Shown here one piece after another: positions 16,655 to 24,921 of a stretch of 55,587 bases of DNA. Below the pieces are notes generated by a model, which worked only from the letters and a program-made list of their open reading frames with translations, searched no databases and was not told the origin of the DNA. The position numbers were made by a program, and so were the translations under genes. Within the stretch, counting starts at the first letter, position 1. Each line of letters starts with the position of its first letter. Source of the DNA: Eubacteriales bacterium (GTDB lineage Bacteria; Bacillota; Clostridia; Oscillospirales; Butyricicoccaceae); contig JAUNWG010000009.1 in the NCBI GenBank assembly GCA_030540435.1, positions 1 through 55,587 of the forward strand. Reading direction: 5' to 3'.

Positions 16655-17523
16655 CACATATCATCGTCAAGAACCTGCACTGCTGCACCAAGCAGATGCG
16701 GCCCTACATAGGAAGCCAGCGTACAATCGATCTCGCCGGAAAATTCCTCTATAAAATCCGGTGCTGCACTGCGCAGCATTTCCGCGATCTTTTCGCCTTC
16801 CTCCGGTGTGCCGCCATGTGCCCACATGATGTTATATCGCTTATTCGGATTGATGTGCGATACCGCAGTCTGCACCAGCTTGCGCATGGCTGCGGCACGC
16901 CCGCGCACCTTGTGGATGCTTGTCAATTCACCTGTGGTGCCATCGAATGCAAGGATCGGCTTAATGCCAAGCGCTGTACCGGCAAACGCTGTGATCTTTC
17001 CAATTCGTCCACCGCGCTGTAAATACTCCAATGTATCCACAGAGAAAAATGGATGAATATTCTTCATCATACGCGGAATCATCTCGATGATTTGTTTCCA
17101 TGTCCTGCCTTCCTGGATCCAGCGCGCGATGGTCAGAATCATTGTCCCCTGTCCCAAGCTGCCGCTCATTGAGTCAAATACAGCGATCTCCAACGCCTCG
17201 CATTCCTGTGCCATCAGGCGCGTCATCTGGTAGCAGCCGCTCAAGCCGCTCGACAGCATAATGGCAATCGCCTTGTCATAGCCGTCATCCTTGATCTTTT
17301 GAAATGTATCTGCAATCGCGGCGCCGGACGGAAGCGAAGTCTTTGGCATTTCCGTGACCTGCTTGCGGTAAATATCCTCCGGAAAAATATTCACACCATC
17401 CTGATAGGAGCCGTCTGAAAAAGTAATCGTATATGGAACCGTATAAATTGGATACTGTGCTGCTACCTCCGGCCTGATATCTGCACCAGAATCGGTAATC
17501 AGCGCAATTTTATCCACGCTCAT
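16654..17523 (-). CDS. DegV family fatty-acid-binding protein
   Basis: 289 residues from ATG 17523, which has AGGAGG nine bases upstream. The DegV fold opens with IALITDSGADI and carries the TSLPSGA loop and the SSGLSGCYQ segment that hold the fatty-acid head group, then GGRIGK and IKPILAFDG. DegV/FakB proteins bind one long-chain fatty acid and present it to the kinase FakA for phospholipid synthesis. No fakA is here. The gene is followed at once by trmO. Confidence 0.93.
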   Translation of the reverse strand: MSVDKIALITDSGADIRPEVAAQYPIYTVPYTITFSDGSYQDGVNIFPEDIYRKQVTEMPKTSLPSGAAIADTFQKIKDDGYDKAIAIMLSSGLSGCYQMTRLMAQECEALEIAVFDSMSGSLGQGTMILTIARWIQEGRTWKQIIEMIPRMMKNIHPFFSVDTLEYLQRGGRIGKITAFAGTALGIKPILAFDGTTGELTSIHKVRGRAAAMRKLVQTAVSHINPNKRYNIMWAHGGTPEEGEKIAEMLRSAAPDFIEEFSGEIDCTLASYVGPHLLGAAVQVLDDDM

Positions 17524-17630
17524 GCAGTCATTCCTCCTTCCCCATCGTGACGCAGTCGCGCCCACGCATCATTTTTGTTAATATTTTAATTATATCACAG
17601 ACAAACCAAAATGCAAATATAAATGTCGAT

Positions 17631-18245
17631 TTACGGACGCAGCGCGCGGCAAATCAGCTCCACCAGTGCAGATGTATCACAACAGCAGTGTGCATCCTCC
17701 TGTGCGCACACATGTCCTGCTGTCTGTCCGACCAATGCGGAAAGCACAACATATTCACAAAAGCTGTCATTCAGCTGTGGATCGATTTCCCCATTCTGCC
17801 GCCCAGCCTCAAAAACCCGTGCTTCTACCTGCTTCATGCGGGTAAAAAAGCTAAATATCTCTGTCTTGCTCCATGTCTGTACTTCCATGCGCTGTTCCTT
17901 CGACATGGAAGCAATGAGCATAACGATAGAACTGATCGTCTTTTTCTGATCCTGTTCCAGCCTGCTGGAAAAGCGTTCCAATATCTGCCGAAGGGTCAGC
18001 TGTTCCTGCAAGATATCCTCGATCCAAACAAGGATCTGATCCAGTGCAAACAAAATTGCACCGGACAGGATTTGTTCTTTTGAAGTGAAATATTCGTATA
18101 CTGTACCCTTGCCGATGCCGGCAGCTGTCGCGATATCCTGTACCTTGATACCGGAAAAGCTCTTACCGCTGGCAGCCAGCTGAAACAGCCCTTCAAATAC
18201 CGCGATCTCCTTCGGCGAATATTCCTTTCTCAGCTTTTCAGACAT
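17631..18245 (-). CDS. TetR family transcriptional repressor of the RND exporter
   Basis: 204 residues from ATG 18245, whose codons overlap the RND stop by eight bases (ATGTCTGA). The N-terminal helix-turn-helix (IATAAGIGKGTVYEYFTSKEQ, about 35-55) is canonical TetR; the remaining helices are a ligand-binding domain of the usual size. As the last gene of the RND transcription unit it is the natural repressor of that unit. A perfect 14-bp palindrome lies at the predicted start of transcription (22245-22258). The ligand is unknown. Confidence 0.92.
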   Translation of the reverse strand: MSEKLRKEYSPKEIAVFEGLFQLAASGKSFSGIKVQDIATAAGIGKGTVYEYFTSKEQILSGAILFALDQILVWIEDILQEQLTLRQILERFSSRLEQDQKKTISSIVMLIASMSKEQRMEVQTWSKTEIFSFFTRMKQVEARVFEAGRQNGEIDPQLNDSFCEYVVLSALVGQTAGHVCAQEDAHCCCDTSALVELICRALRP

Positions 18246-21200
18246 CCAACTCACCATCCTGCTCGCCAATATCAACCTGCTTTAATTGCTTTTTGCGGTT
18301 GAACAGATCATAAATGATCGGTACGACAATAAGTGTCAGAACAGTCGCATACGTAAGGCCGCCGATTACGACGATTGCCATCGGCTGTGCCATCTCTCCG
18401 CCGGAGCCCATGCCCATTGCCATCGTGGACATGGCAAGAATGGTCGTCAAAGCGGTCATCAGAATCGGACGGATGCGCATTTTGCCCGCCGCTACCAGCG
18501 CTTCGCGCTTTGGCATACCTTCCAGCCGCAAGTCATTTACACAGCTGACAAATACAATACCATTGTTAACAACGACACCCGCCAGCAGGACAAAACCAAG
18601 CATCGCTAAAACCGAAAGCTCCTGTCCGGTAATGACCAGCGCGAGCAGACCGCCGGTAAACGCGAGCGGCATCGTAAACATGACGATAAAAGGATTGAGC
18701 AGGCTCTGGAACTGCGCCACCATAATCAGATAGATAAAGGCAATCGCAAGCAGCAGCATGAGCACCAGATCTGCCATCGCTTCCATGATGGTTTCATTTT
18801 CGCCGGACATTTCGATATCAATGCCCTCCGGCAGGTCGTAATCATCCAGCATTGCCTGTACATCGCGGCTGACCAGCGTGACATTGTGGTCATTATCCAC
18901 CGCCGCTGTGACCGCCATGGTGCGCTCATTGTTCACTCGGTTGATCGAGGTTGGTGCACGGCTTTCACTTTGGGAAGCGATGGTGTCCAGCTTGACATCC
19001 TTTGTCTCACCGGTCGTCTGGTCCGTGGATTCAACCGTCTGCTTCATAACATTGTCCGCTGTAACTGTGCTCGGCTTGACAACGACGACTGGCAGCTCCT
19101 CCGTGCCCACCTTCAGCGTTGTGGAATCCACTTCACTGGTCAAATCAGCTGCAAGTGAAGCGTATACCTGCGCTACAGTCAGACCTTCCCGCATGGCTGC
19201 ATCCTTGTTGACTGTGATGACCTTCTGCATATCCGGGTCTTCATTGCCGTCTGAGATTTCCTCCAGGCCCTCAATGTCCTCCAACTTTGCCGCCAGATCA
19301 CTGCAAACCTCCTGCAAGGTGTCAAGATCATCGCCATAGACATCGATCTGAACGCCAGAACCGGTAACAGAGCTCATATCCATCGTGGATTCGGAAACAG
19401 ACAGTTCACAATTCATATCCGCGGTTTTTTCTGTGATCTCTTTTGCGATCGCCGCGTTATCCGCGCCCTCGTCCAGAATGATATAGAACGTTGCGCTATC
19501 ACTGGAATCTGAGCCAAGCGAGGTAATACTGCTGCCGCCGCTCATCGCGCCGACAGTCTGGACGCCATCAATATCCTGCATGATCCCCATTGCTTTGTCC
19601 GTCAGCGCTTCCAGCGTGACATCGTCAGCCTCCTCCGGCATAGTCAGCGTCGCACTCATCTGATTAGAGCTCATCTCCGGCATAAATGCCATGCCCATCT
19701 GCGTCGTTTCAAAAATTGCAAACACAAACAGTGCAATGATACCTATCATCGTAACAGCACGATGCCCCAGACACCAGCGTAAGATCTTCTCATACCAGCC
19801 TGTAAAGGCATCAAACCTGCTGTGGGATTTTACCGTGCCGCCGCGCCGGAGCAGCGCAGAGCCCATCGCCGGTACGACTGTCAGCGCAACGATCAGAGAC
19901 GCCGATAACGAATATGCGATCGTCAGTCCCATATCAGCAAACAGCTGGCGTGTCATGCCCTCCGTAAATACGATCGGTACGAATACACAAATGGTGGTAA
20001 GGGTCGATGCAAAAATCGAGCCGCTCATCTGCTTCGCACCGCGAACCGCTGCCTTTGGTGCTGACATGCCCATGCCGCGCAGACGGTATATATTTTCAAT
20101 TACAACAATGGAGTTGTCTACGAGCATACCAACGCCCAGCGCCAAACCAGACAGCGAAATCAGATTCAATGTCATATTGCTGAAATACATCAGCACGATC
20201 GCAAACAGCACGCTGAGCGGGATGCTGAATGCAATAATAATGGTCGGTCGAATATCCCGCAGGAACAGCAGCAGGACAATGACTGCAAGAATGCCGCCCC
20301 ATACCAGATTGGACAATACGCTGTTTACAATCAAATGGATGTAATCGCCCTGGTCCATCAGCGGGGTGATATGTACATCCGGATTTTCCTCCTGAATGGC
20401 TGCAATCTCCTCATTGATGGTATCGGAAACAGCGGAGGTCGAAGCGGTCGACTGCTTGGTAAAGCTCAGCACAACAGCAGAATTGCCATTCACCTTTGCA
20501 TACGTGTCCTCATCTGCTTCGCTTGCATACGCAACCGTTGCAACATCCTTCAAATGGATATCACCAATGCTGTCCATATCCATATGGAACAGGATGGTAT
20601 TGGAAAGCTCGTCAATAGAGCTGTAGGTCTCGCCAACCTTGAGGACAAAGGAATTGTCGCTGCTGTCCTCAATATAGCCCGCCGGCATTTCAAAGTTTTC
20701 CGCAATCAGGATGTTGCTGATCATATCAGCGGTAATGATGCCGCTGATATCCGCCTTTTCATAGGCAGCATCGCGTGCATCTTCAAATTCTTCGGTCGCC
20801 TGATCCATCTGCTCCTGTGCGCTTTTCAGCGAGGACTCGCCGACCGTAATCTGTGCAGAGCCTTCCGCAATGCCGACAGCCGCCTGAATTTTACCAGCCT
20901 CCAGCTGTGCATATGCCTGCTGTGCCTGCTTGAGCGCGGACTCCAGCTGCGGCTTCATCGCCGTGATGGTCGCCATGCGGGTGTTGATATTGCGTATCTC
21001 AGCTTCTACCTCATCCACACGTGTGGATGCATATGCCGCTGTTGTCACCAATGTTGCAAAATCCTGACGCGATGCGCCGGACAACTGGGACAGGTCGGTG
21101 CCGGTCGCCTCCATCGCGGCGGTAACCGCACTGACTGCCGCCTGATAGCGTTCGTCTGTCATACCGGAAATATACGTTGCAGGATCTTTTATCGCCTGCA

Positions 21201-22170
21201 AAAGCTCCGGGGAGCCCAATGTTGTGATGTTACTGACATCCGTGATCGTTCCAGTGATATCATAGGCAACGATCATTGCAGCAAGCAGGCTGATCTGGTC
21301 CTTCATACCGGCATAGGTTTTCAGTTGTTCCAGCTCCGTCTGGAAAGCAGCCAGATTTGCCTGCAGCGTCGTTTCCTCACTGAGGAGCGCATTCAGCTTT
21401 GCATTTGCTGCATCGACCTGCGCGCCAGCATCGCCCAGCTGGCTGGTGACGCTGTCCGTCTGTTTTTCCAGTTCCGATTTGCCGGAGTTTAGCTGCTTCT
21501 TGGCAGAATCCAGCTGCGCCTGCCCATCGTCCAGCTTCTCCTTCGCATCCGCCAGCTCGCTGTCGACCTCACGCAGTACCTTATCATTCAGCGCGTCGAT
21601 TTTATCCTGATCCAACGTCACCTTGACCTTGGAGTCGATAATACCAGTCGAATCGACCGATGCGACACCGTCCAGACGCTCCAAACGTGTGAGCAGCTCA
21701 TCGCTGACATAATCGGATACTTCCTTCGCTTCCTTGTTATCCACATCGACACTGGCAACGATGACCCGCATCATATCCGGTGTGATCTGCATCATGACAG
21801 GCGACGCACATCCCTCCGGCAGCGTGCCCTTGATCTGATCGATCGTATTGCTCATCTCAATGCTGACCGCATTCATATCCGTTTCCTGTTCAAACTCCAT
21901 GATGACGAAGCTGACATTTTCACTGGATATGGAGTTAATGTTCTTCAGACCGGTCGTCCTGCCAAGGGCAGCTTCAATCGGTTTGGAAACAGAGGTTTCC
22001 ACCGATTCCGGTGTTGCGCCGGGATCTGTCGTATACACAACCATATACGGCAGATCCATATTGGGCAGCAGATCTGTCGTCATTTTGGTAAACGCCACGA
22101 CGCCCAATAATATGACCAGGATAACGCCGACCATAACCGTAAATGGTTTTTTCACGCTGAATTTTGACAT
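18238..22170 (-). CDS. RND family efflux permease with large coiled-coil insertion
   Basis: 1310 residues from ATG 22170, chosen by AGGAGAG upstream. It has the AcrB/SwrC layout: TM1 (about 10-30), first extracytoplasmic loop, TM block with MLVDNSIVVIEN (proton-relay Asp in TM4), second loop, and a final TM block ending in RKKQL. AcrB-type proteins have about 1040 residues. The excess here, about 270, equals a helical, heptad-rich insertion at about 195-465 of the first loop, dense in D-G-Q-x-Q-L and L-x-x-A repeats. No adaptor or outer-membrane partner is encoded nearby, as expected for a monoderm. Substrate unknown; drugs, bile acids or surfactants are plausible. Confidence 0.92.
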   Translation of the reverse strand: MSKFSVKKPFTVMVGVILVILLGVVAFTKMTTDLLPNMDLPYMVVYTTDPGATPESVETSVSKPIEAALGRTTGLKNINSISSENVSFVIMEFEQETDMNAVSIEMSNTIDQIKGTLPEGCASPVMMQITPDMMRVIVASVDVDNKEAKEVSDYVSDELLTRLERLDGVASVDSTGIIDSKVKVTLDQDKIDALNDKVLREVDSELADAKEKLDDGQAQLDSAKKQLNSGKSELEKQTDSVTSQLGDAGAQVDAANAKLNALLSEETTLQANLAAFQTELEQLKTYAGMKDQISLLAAMIVAYDITGTITDVSNITTLGSPELLQAIKDPATYISGMTDERYQAAVSAVTAAMEATGTDLSQLSGASRQDFATLVTTAAYASTRVDEVEAEIRNINTRMATITAMKPQLESALKQAQQAYAQLEAGKIQAAVGIAEGSAQITVGESSLKSAQEQMDQATEEFEDARDAAYEKADISGIITADMISNILIAENFEMPAGYIEDSSDNSFVLKVGETYSSIDELSNTILFHMDMDSIGDIHLKDVATVAYASEADEDTYAKVNGNSAVVLSFTKQSTASTSAVSDTINEEIAAIQEENPDVHITPLMDQGDYIHLIVNSVLSNLVWGGILAVIVLLLFLRDIRPTIIIAFSIPLSVLFAIVLMYFSNMTLNLISLSGLALGVGMLVDNSIVVIENIYRLRGMGMSAPKAAVRGAKQMSGSIFASTLTTICVFVPIVFTEGMTRQLFADMGLTIAYSLSASLIVALTVVPAMGSALLRRGGTVKSHSRFDAFTGWYEKILRWCLGHRAVTMIGIIALFVFAIFETTQMGMAFMPEMSSNQMSATLTMPEEADDVTLEALTDKAMGIMQDIDGVQTVGAMSGGSSITSLGSDSSDSATFYIILDEGADNAAIAKEITEKTADMNCELSVSESTMDMSSVTGSGVQIDVYGDDLDTLQEVCSDLAAKLEDIEGLEEISDGNEDPDMQKVITVNKDAAMREGLTVAQVYASLAADLTSEVDSTTLKVGTEELPVVVVKPSTVTADNVMKQTVESTDQTTGETKDVKLDTIASQSESRAPTSINRVNNERTMAVTAAVDNDHNVTLVSRDVQAMLDDYDLPEGIDIEMSGENETIMEAMADLVLMLLLAIAFIYLIMVAQFQSLLNPFIVMFTMPLAFTGGLLALVITGQELSVLAMLGFVLLAGVVVNNGIVFVSCVNDLRLEGMPKREALVAAGKMRIRPILMTALTTILAMSTMAMGMGSGGEMAQPMAIVVIGGLTYATVLTLIVVPIIYDLFNRKKQLKQVDIGEQDGELDV

Positions 22171-22244
22171 AGTGGTCTCTCCTACACATTTTTCAGAATA
22201 ATATTGTATTGACATTATTCTGTCAGTTTTTTCTTGCTGCTCCG

Positions 22245-22296
22245 ACCGACCGGTCGGTTTTGATATCAGTTTAGCACTGTACCATACCTCTGTCAA
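22245..22296 (-). promoter_or_regulatory. TetR-type operator and promoter of the RND operon
   Basis: Minus strand TTGACA (22291-22296), 17 bp, TAAACT (22268-22273). Just downstream lies the perfect palindrome ACCGACCGGTCGGT (22245-22258), covering the likely transcription start. This is the expected position for a repressor such as the TetR protein encoded at the end of the operon. Confidence 0.82.
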
Positions 22297-22393
22297 ACCT
22301 TATTTGCAAAAAATAACCATATCGTAACACAGCGCGACATTTCCTGCGGTTTTTCACATCCTGACCAAATCCGGATACCATCTTTATGTAATA

Positions 22394-22432
22394 TTGTCTA
22401 TAGACAAGACCAAGGAATTTCGGTATTATAAT
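22394..22432 (+). promoter_or_regulatory. Promoter and operator-like palindrome of the flavin reductase gene
   Basis: TATAAT at 22427-22432; the -35 area is covered by the perfect 14-bp palindrome TTGTCTATAGACAA (22394-22407). The placement suggests control by an unidentified dimeric regulator. Confidence 0.55.
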
Positions 22433-22468
22433 AGTAATGATTCTTATTTTTATTCAGGAGGGATTACC

Positions 22469-23095
22469 ATGTTAGACCGAAAAGCATTTGACAGCATTTC
22501 TTATTCCATTGCCATTGTTGGAAGCTGCCTGGATGGGGCATTCCGCGGCTGTGCAGTCAACTCTCTGCAGCAGCTCACTTCATCCATGCCGGCTAAGTTC
22601 TCCGTTACCCTCAACAAATACAACGTTACCGAAGCTGCTGTTGAACAGACCGGCGCATTCTGCGCAACGGTTGCAGCAGACAGCTGTCCGGACTCCATTA
22701 TCAAGTTGTTCGGCTATAAATCCGGCCGTGTCGCCGATAAATTTGCAGAATATGAAACAAAAACAGATGCCGCAGGATGTCCATACATTACGGAAGGCAT
22801 GGCAGTCCGCATGAGCTTCCGCGTGCAGCAACAGATCGATCTCGGTTCCCATGTTCTGTTCATCGCAGAAGTCACAGAGGCGGAGATCCTCCAGCGCGGC
22901 GGCGTTCTGACCGTCGAGATGTTCAAAAACGCCGGTAAGGATGTGCCTGCCAACGCACCGATCTACCGCACACTGGACGAGCATTACGGCTATCGCTGCT
23001 CTGTCTGCGGCTATGTCCATAAGTCGGACACGCTGCCCGACAATTTCCGTTGTCCGGTTTGCAAACAGCCCGCCAGCAAATTTGAAAAGCTATAA
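22469..23095 (+). CDS. Flavin reductase-rubredoxin fusion (high-molecular-weight rubredoxin type)
   Basis: 208 residues from ATG 22469 (AGGAGGGA eight bases upstream). Residues 1-160 form a flavin-reductase-like FMN domain (FDSISYSIAIVGS, FSVTLNKYN, HVLFIAEVTEAE). The C-terminal 35 residues are a rubredoxin with both CxxC knuckles (CSVCGY and CPVCK). The same order is found in Hrb of Moorella, which passes electrons from NADH to the flavodiiron protein that reduces NO or O2. So it is likely a stress-defence electron carrier in this anaerobe; the partner is not in the window. Confidence 0.92.
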   Translation: MLDRKAFDSISYSIAIVGSCLDGAFRGCAVNSLQQLTSSMPAKFSVTLNKYNVTEAAVEQTGAFCATVAADSCPDSIIKLFGYKSGRVADKFAEYETKTDAAGCPYITEGMAVRMSFRVQQQIDLGSHVLFIAEVTEAEILQRGGVLTVEMFKNAGKDVPANAPIYRTLDEHYGYRCSVCGYVHKSDTLPDNFRCPVCKQPASKFEKL

Positions 23096-23107
23096 CATTT
23101 GACGATT

Positions 23108-23157
23108 CTCCCCGATCCGTGCTATGATACCCACAGTACGCATCGGGGAGGTTTTTT
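23108..23157 (+). promoter_or_regulatory. Intergenic hairpin that pairs the ttcA-like ribosome binding site
   Basis: A 9-bp perfect stem (23108-23116 with 23142-23150) followed by GTTTTTT looks like a terminator for the flavin reductase gene. Its 3' arm contains the GGGGAGG ribosome site of the next gene, eight bases before ATG 23159. Confidence 0.7.
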
Positions 23158-23158
23158 C

Positions 23159-23986
23159 ATGTCCGCGTCCAACTATGCACAGAAAATGATCACAACACAA
23201 TTCAGCCGCAAGATCTGGAACCCCGTCCGCAAGGCGGTTCAGGATTACCAGCTCATCCAGCCGGGGGACCGCATTGCCGTCTGTATTTCCGGCGGAAAGG
23301 ACTCCATGCTGCTTGCCTGCGCCATGCAGCTGCTGCAGCGTGTCTCTGATATCCCGTTTGAGCTGATCGGCTTATCGATGGACCCCGGATACGCCGCAGA
23401 CAGCCACACGCAGATCGAGCGCAATATCCAAACGCTCGGACTGGAAACCACCTGGTATCAGACAAAGCTGTTTGATTCCGTCAATCGGGAAACCGACAAT
23501 CCCTGTTTTTTGTGCGCCCGCCTGCGGCGCGGCAGCCTGTACACCAAAGCATTGGAATTGGGCTGCAATAAGATCGCACTGGGGCACCATTTCGACGATG
23601 TTGTGGAAACGACGCTGCTTTCCATGCTCTATGGCGGGCAGGTACAGACCATGCTGCCCAAGCTCCGTGCAAAAAACTATGCGGGCATGCAGGTCATCCG
23701 TCCGCTCTATTTGGTGCGGGAGCGCGACATTCTTGCGTGGCGGGATGCCTGTGCGCTGACCTTCCTCGCCTGCTCCTGTGATTTTGCCGCCAATGCCCGG
23801 AAGGAAAACCGTCTGGAATCCTCCAAACGGTATGAGGTCAAACAGCTCATTGCGCGTCTGGAACAGCAAAACGACCAAGTTGCAAAAAATATTTTCAACA
23901 GCGTGAAAAATGTCAATGTCGATGACATCCTTGGCTGGCATAAGGGAGCGGAACGCCACACCTTCTTAGAGGATTACGACGCATAA
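23159..23986 (+). CDS. ttcA: TtcA-like tRNA 2-thiocytidine biosynthesis protein
   Basis: 275 residues from ATG 23159. PP-loop ATPase of the TtcA/TtuA group: the N-terminal PP-loop is ISGGKDSM (about residue 44). The iron-sulfur site is CFLCARLRRG, and a third Cys lies in LACSC further on. The order and the LGHHFDDVVET block match TtcA. TtcA adenylates cytidine 32 of certain tRNAs and inserts sulfur; some Firmicute members may act on other substrates. It lies behind a terminator-like hairpin that can bury its ribosome site. Confidence 0.85.
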   Translation: MSASNYAQKMITTQFSRKIWNPVRKAVQDYQLIQPGDRIAVCISGGKDSMLLACAMQLLQRVSDIPFELIGLSMDPGYAADSHTQIERNIQTLGLETTWYQTKLFDSVNRETDNPCFLCARLRRGSLYTKALELGCNKIALGHHFDDVVETTLLSMLYGGQVQTMLPKLRAKNYAGMQVIRPLYLVRERDILAWRDACALTFLACSCDFAANARKENRLESSKRYEVKQLIARLEQQNDQVAKNIFNSVKNVNVDDILGWHKGAERHTFLEDYDA

Positions 23987-24019
23987 AAAATGGCACAGCC
24001 CGCGAGACTGTGCCATTTT
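23987..24019. terminator. Bidirectional terminator
   Basis: A 12-bp perfect stem (23987-23998 with 24008-24019) between the convergent ttcA-like gene and the unknown gene at 24062-24595. Confidence 0.85.
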
Positions 24020-24061
24020 CATTATGATAGGACAAAGAAAAGAAGGATAAAAGGAAAACTA

Positions 24062-24595
24062 TTATGCGCTCAAACGCTGCACGGAACCATCCAGATCAGT
24101 CAGTGAGTAAATGAAAATCGGGTCAACATTTTTGAACCAGCTCAGATGATCCAGCGCCACACAGCGGCATTTCTTCCATGTATGTGTCTGGGAAGCATTG
24201 TTCATTGCCATGACAAGCTCCTCCATCATGTTCGGCTGGGACTGTGCCTTATCCCGTGCAACATGGATATGCATTTCGATGCGGTCTGCACCCTCAATGC
24301 CAAACTCACGGGACAACAGCTCCATCAGGAACCACGCTTTGATATAATCATCTGTTTCTGTCATCAGCGACGGGCCATCAGACATGCGGAATACTTCGCC
24401 GTCCTGTTCTCCCATTACAGGATAAGACGGGCCGATCTCAAAAATACGCACACCCTTGACATAAGCGGAAACCATGCGCATTGCCATGGAACCGGACTTT
24501 TCCGCTTTTTTCAGGCTGCTGTCAGCAGCATATTCCGTTAACGCATCGCGCAGCATGGTCTGAAACGGTACAGCTGTTCTTTTTTTAATCGTCAT
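24062..24595 (-). CDS. Hypothetical protein of unknown function
   Basis: 177 residues from ATG 24595 (AAGGAG eight bases upstream). Soluble alpha/beta composition, no signal or membrane segment, no Cys cluster that would bind metal. Blocks that could be searched: FEIGPSYPVMG, DYIKAWFLMELLSREFG, MHIHVARDKAQS and LSWFKNVDPIFIY. I do not recognise the family. The gene is alone, with its own promoter (24704-24732) and a terminator-like hairpin in its leader, so expression is probably regulated after initiation. Confidence 0.75.
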   Translation of the reverse strand: MTIKKRTAVPFQTMLRDALTEYAADSSLKKAEKSGSMAMRMVSAYVKGVRIFEIGPSYPVMGEQDGEVFRMSDGPSLMTETDDYIKAWFLMELLSREFGIEGADRIEMHIHVARDKAQSQPNMMEELVMAMNNASQTHTWKKCRCVALDHLSWFKNVDPIFIYSLTDLDGSVQRLSA

Positions 24596-24615
24596 AACAA
24601 ACTCCTTTTTTCCAG

Positions 24616-24669
24616 AAAACAAATAAAGGCGTAATCAGACTCACTCTTTTGTGAGATTCCAATTACGCC
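24616..24669 (-). promoter_or_regulatory. Terminator-like hairpin in the leader of an unknown gene (possible attenuator)
   Basis: Stem 24628-24635 with 24662-24669, inner stem 24640-24644 with 24651-24655, followed on the minus strand by TTTATTTGTTTT. No minus-strand gene lies upstream for several kb, so it is within the leader of the gene starting at 24595. AATTAC/GTAATT (24681-24686 with 24661-24666) could form a competing stem. Confidence 0.6.
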
Positions 24670-24703
24670 ATTGTATTTCGGTAATTCAATTTCATCTGCC
24701 ATT

Positions 24704-24732
24704 ATTGTATGCTTTTTTCCGCATTTGTGCAA
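24704..24732 (-). promoter_or_regulatory. Promoter of the unknown gene at 24062-24595
   Basis: Minus strand TTGCAC (24727-24732), 17 bp, TACAAT (24704-24709); the leader is about 100 bases. Confidence 0.6.
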
Positions 24733-24832
24733 TCAGCTTTTTTCACAAAAATACTGTATGAAAGATGCCGTTTTTTATCACGTTATTCCTGCACAAAGCG
24801 CCACAATCTCCGCTGAATTTTTTTCGCACTGT

Positions 24833-24887
24833 TTATGTAAACCTTGTTTTATTTCAGGTTTACATAAACCTTGTTTTGTTGTACAAT
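24833..24887 (+). promoter_or_regulatory. BirA-type biotin operator overlapping the bioB promoter
   Basis: Perfect 11-bp inverted arms ending TGTAAACC / GGTTTACA (24833-24843 and 24857-24867) resemble the BirA operator of E. coli and other bacteria. The right arm overlaps the -35 TTTACA (24859-24864); after 17 bp follows TACAAT (24882-24887). Bound BirA with biotinyl-AMP would block transcription of bioB. Confidence 0.85.
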
Positions 24888-24921
24888 AGATAGGTAAAAA
24901 ATCTCAGGAGGTCATTTCCCT

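Noticed and set aside
20335..21492. A 385-codon open frame opposite the RND gene
   Set aside because: Low-complexity Cys/His/Arg-rich product, no ribosome site, fully antisense to a clear RND gene; a codon-bias shadow.
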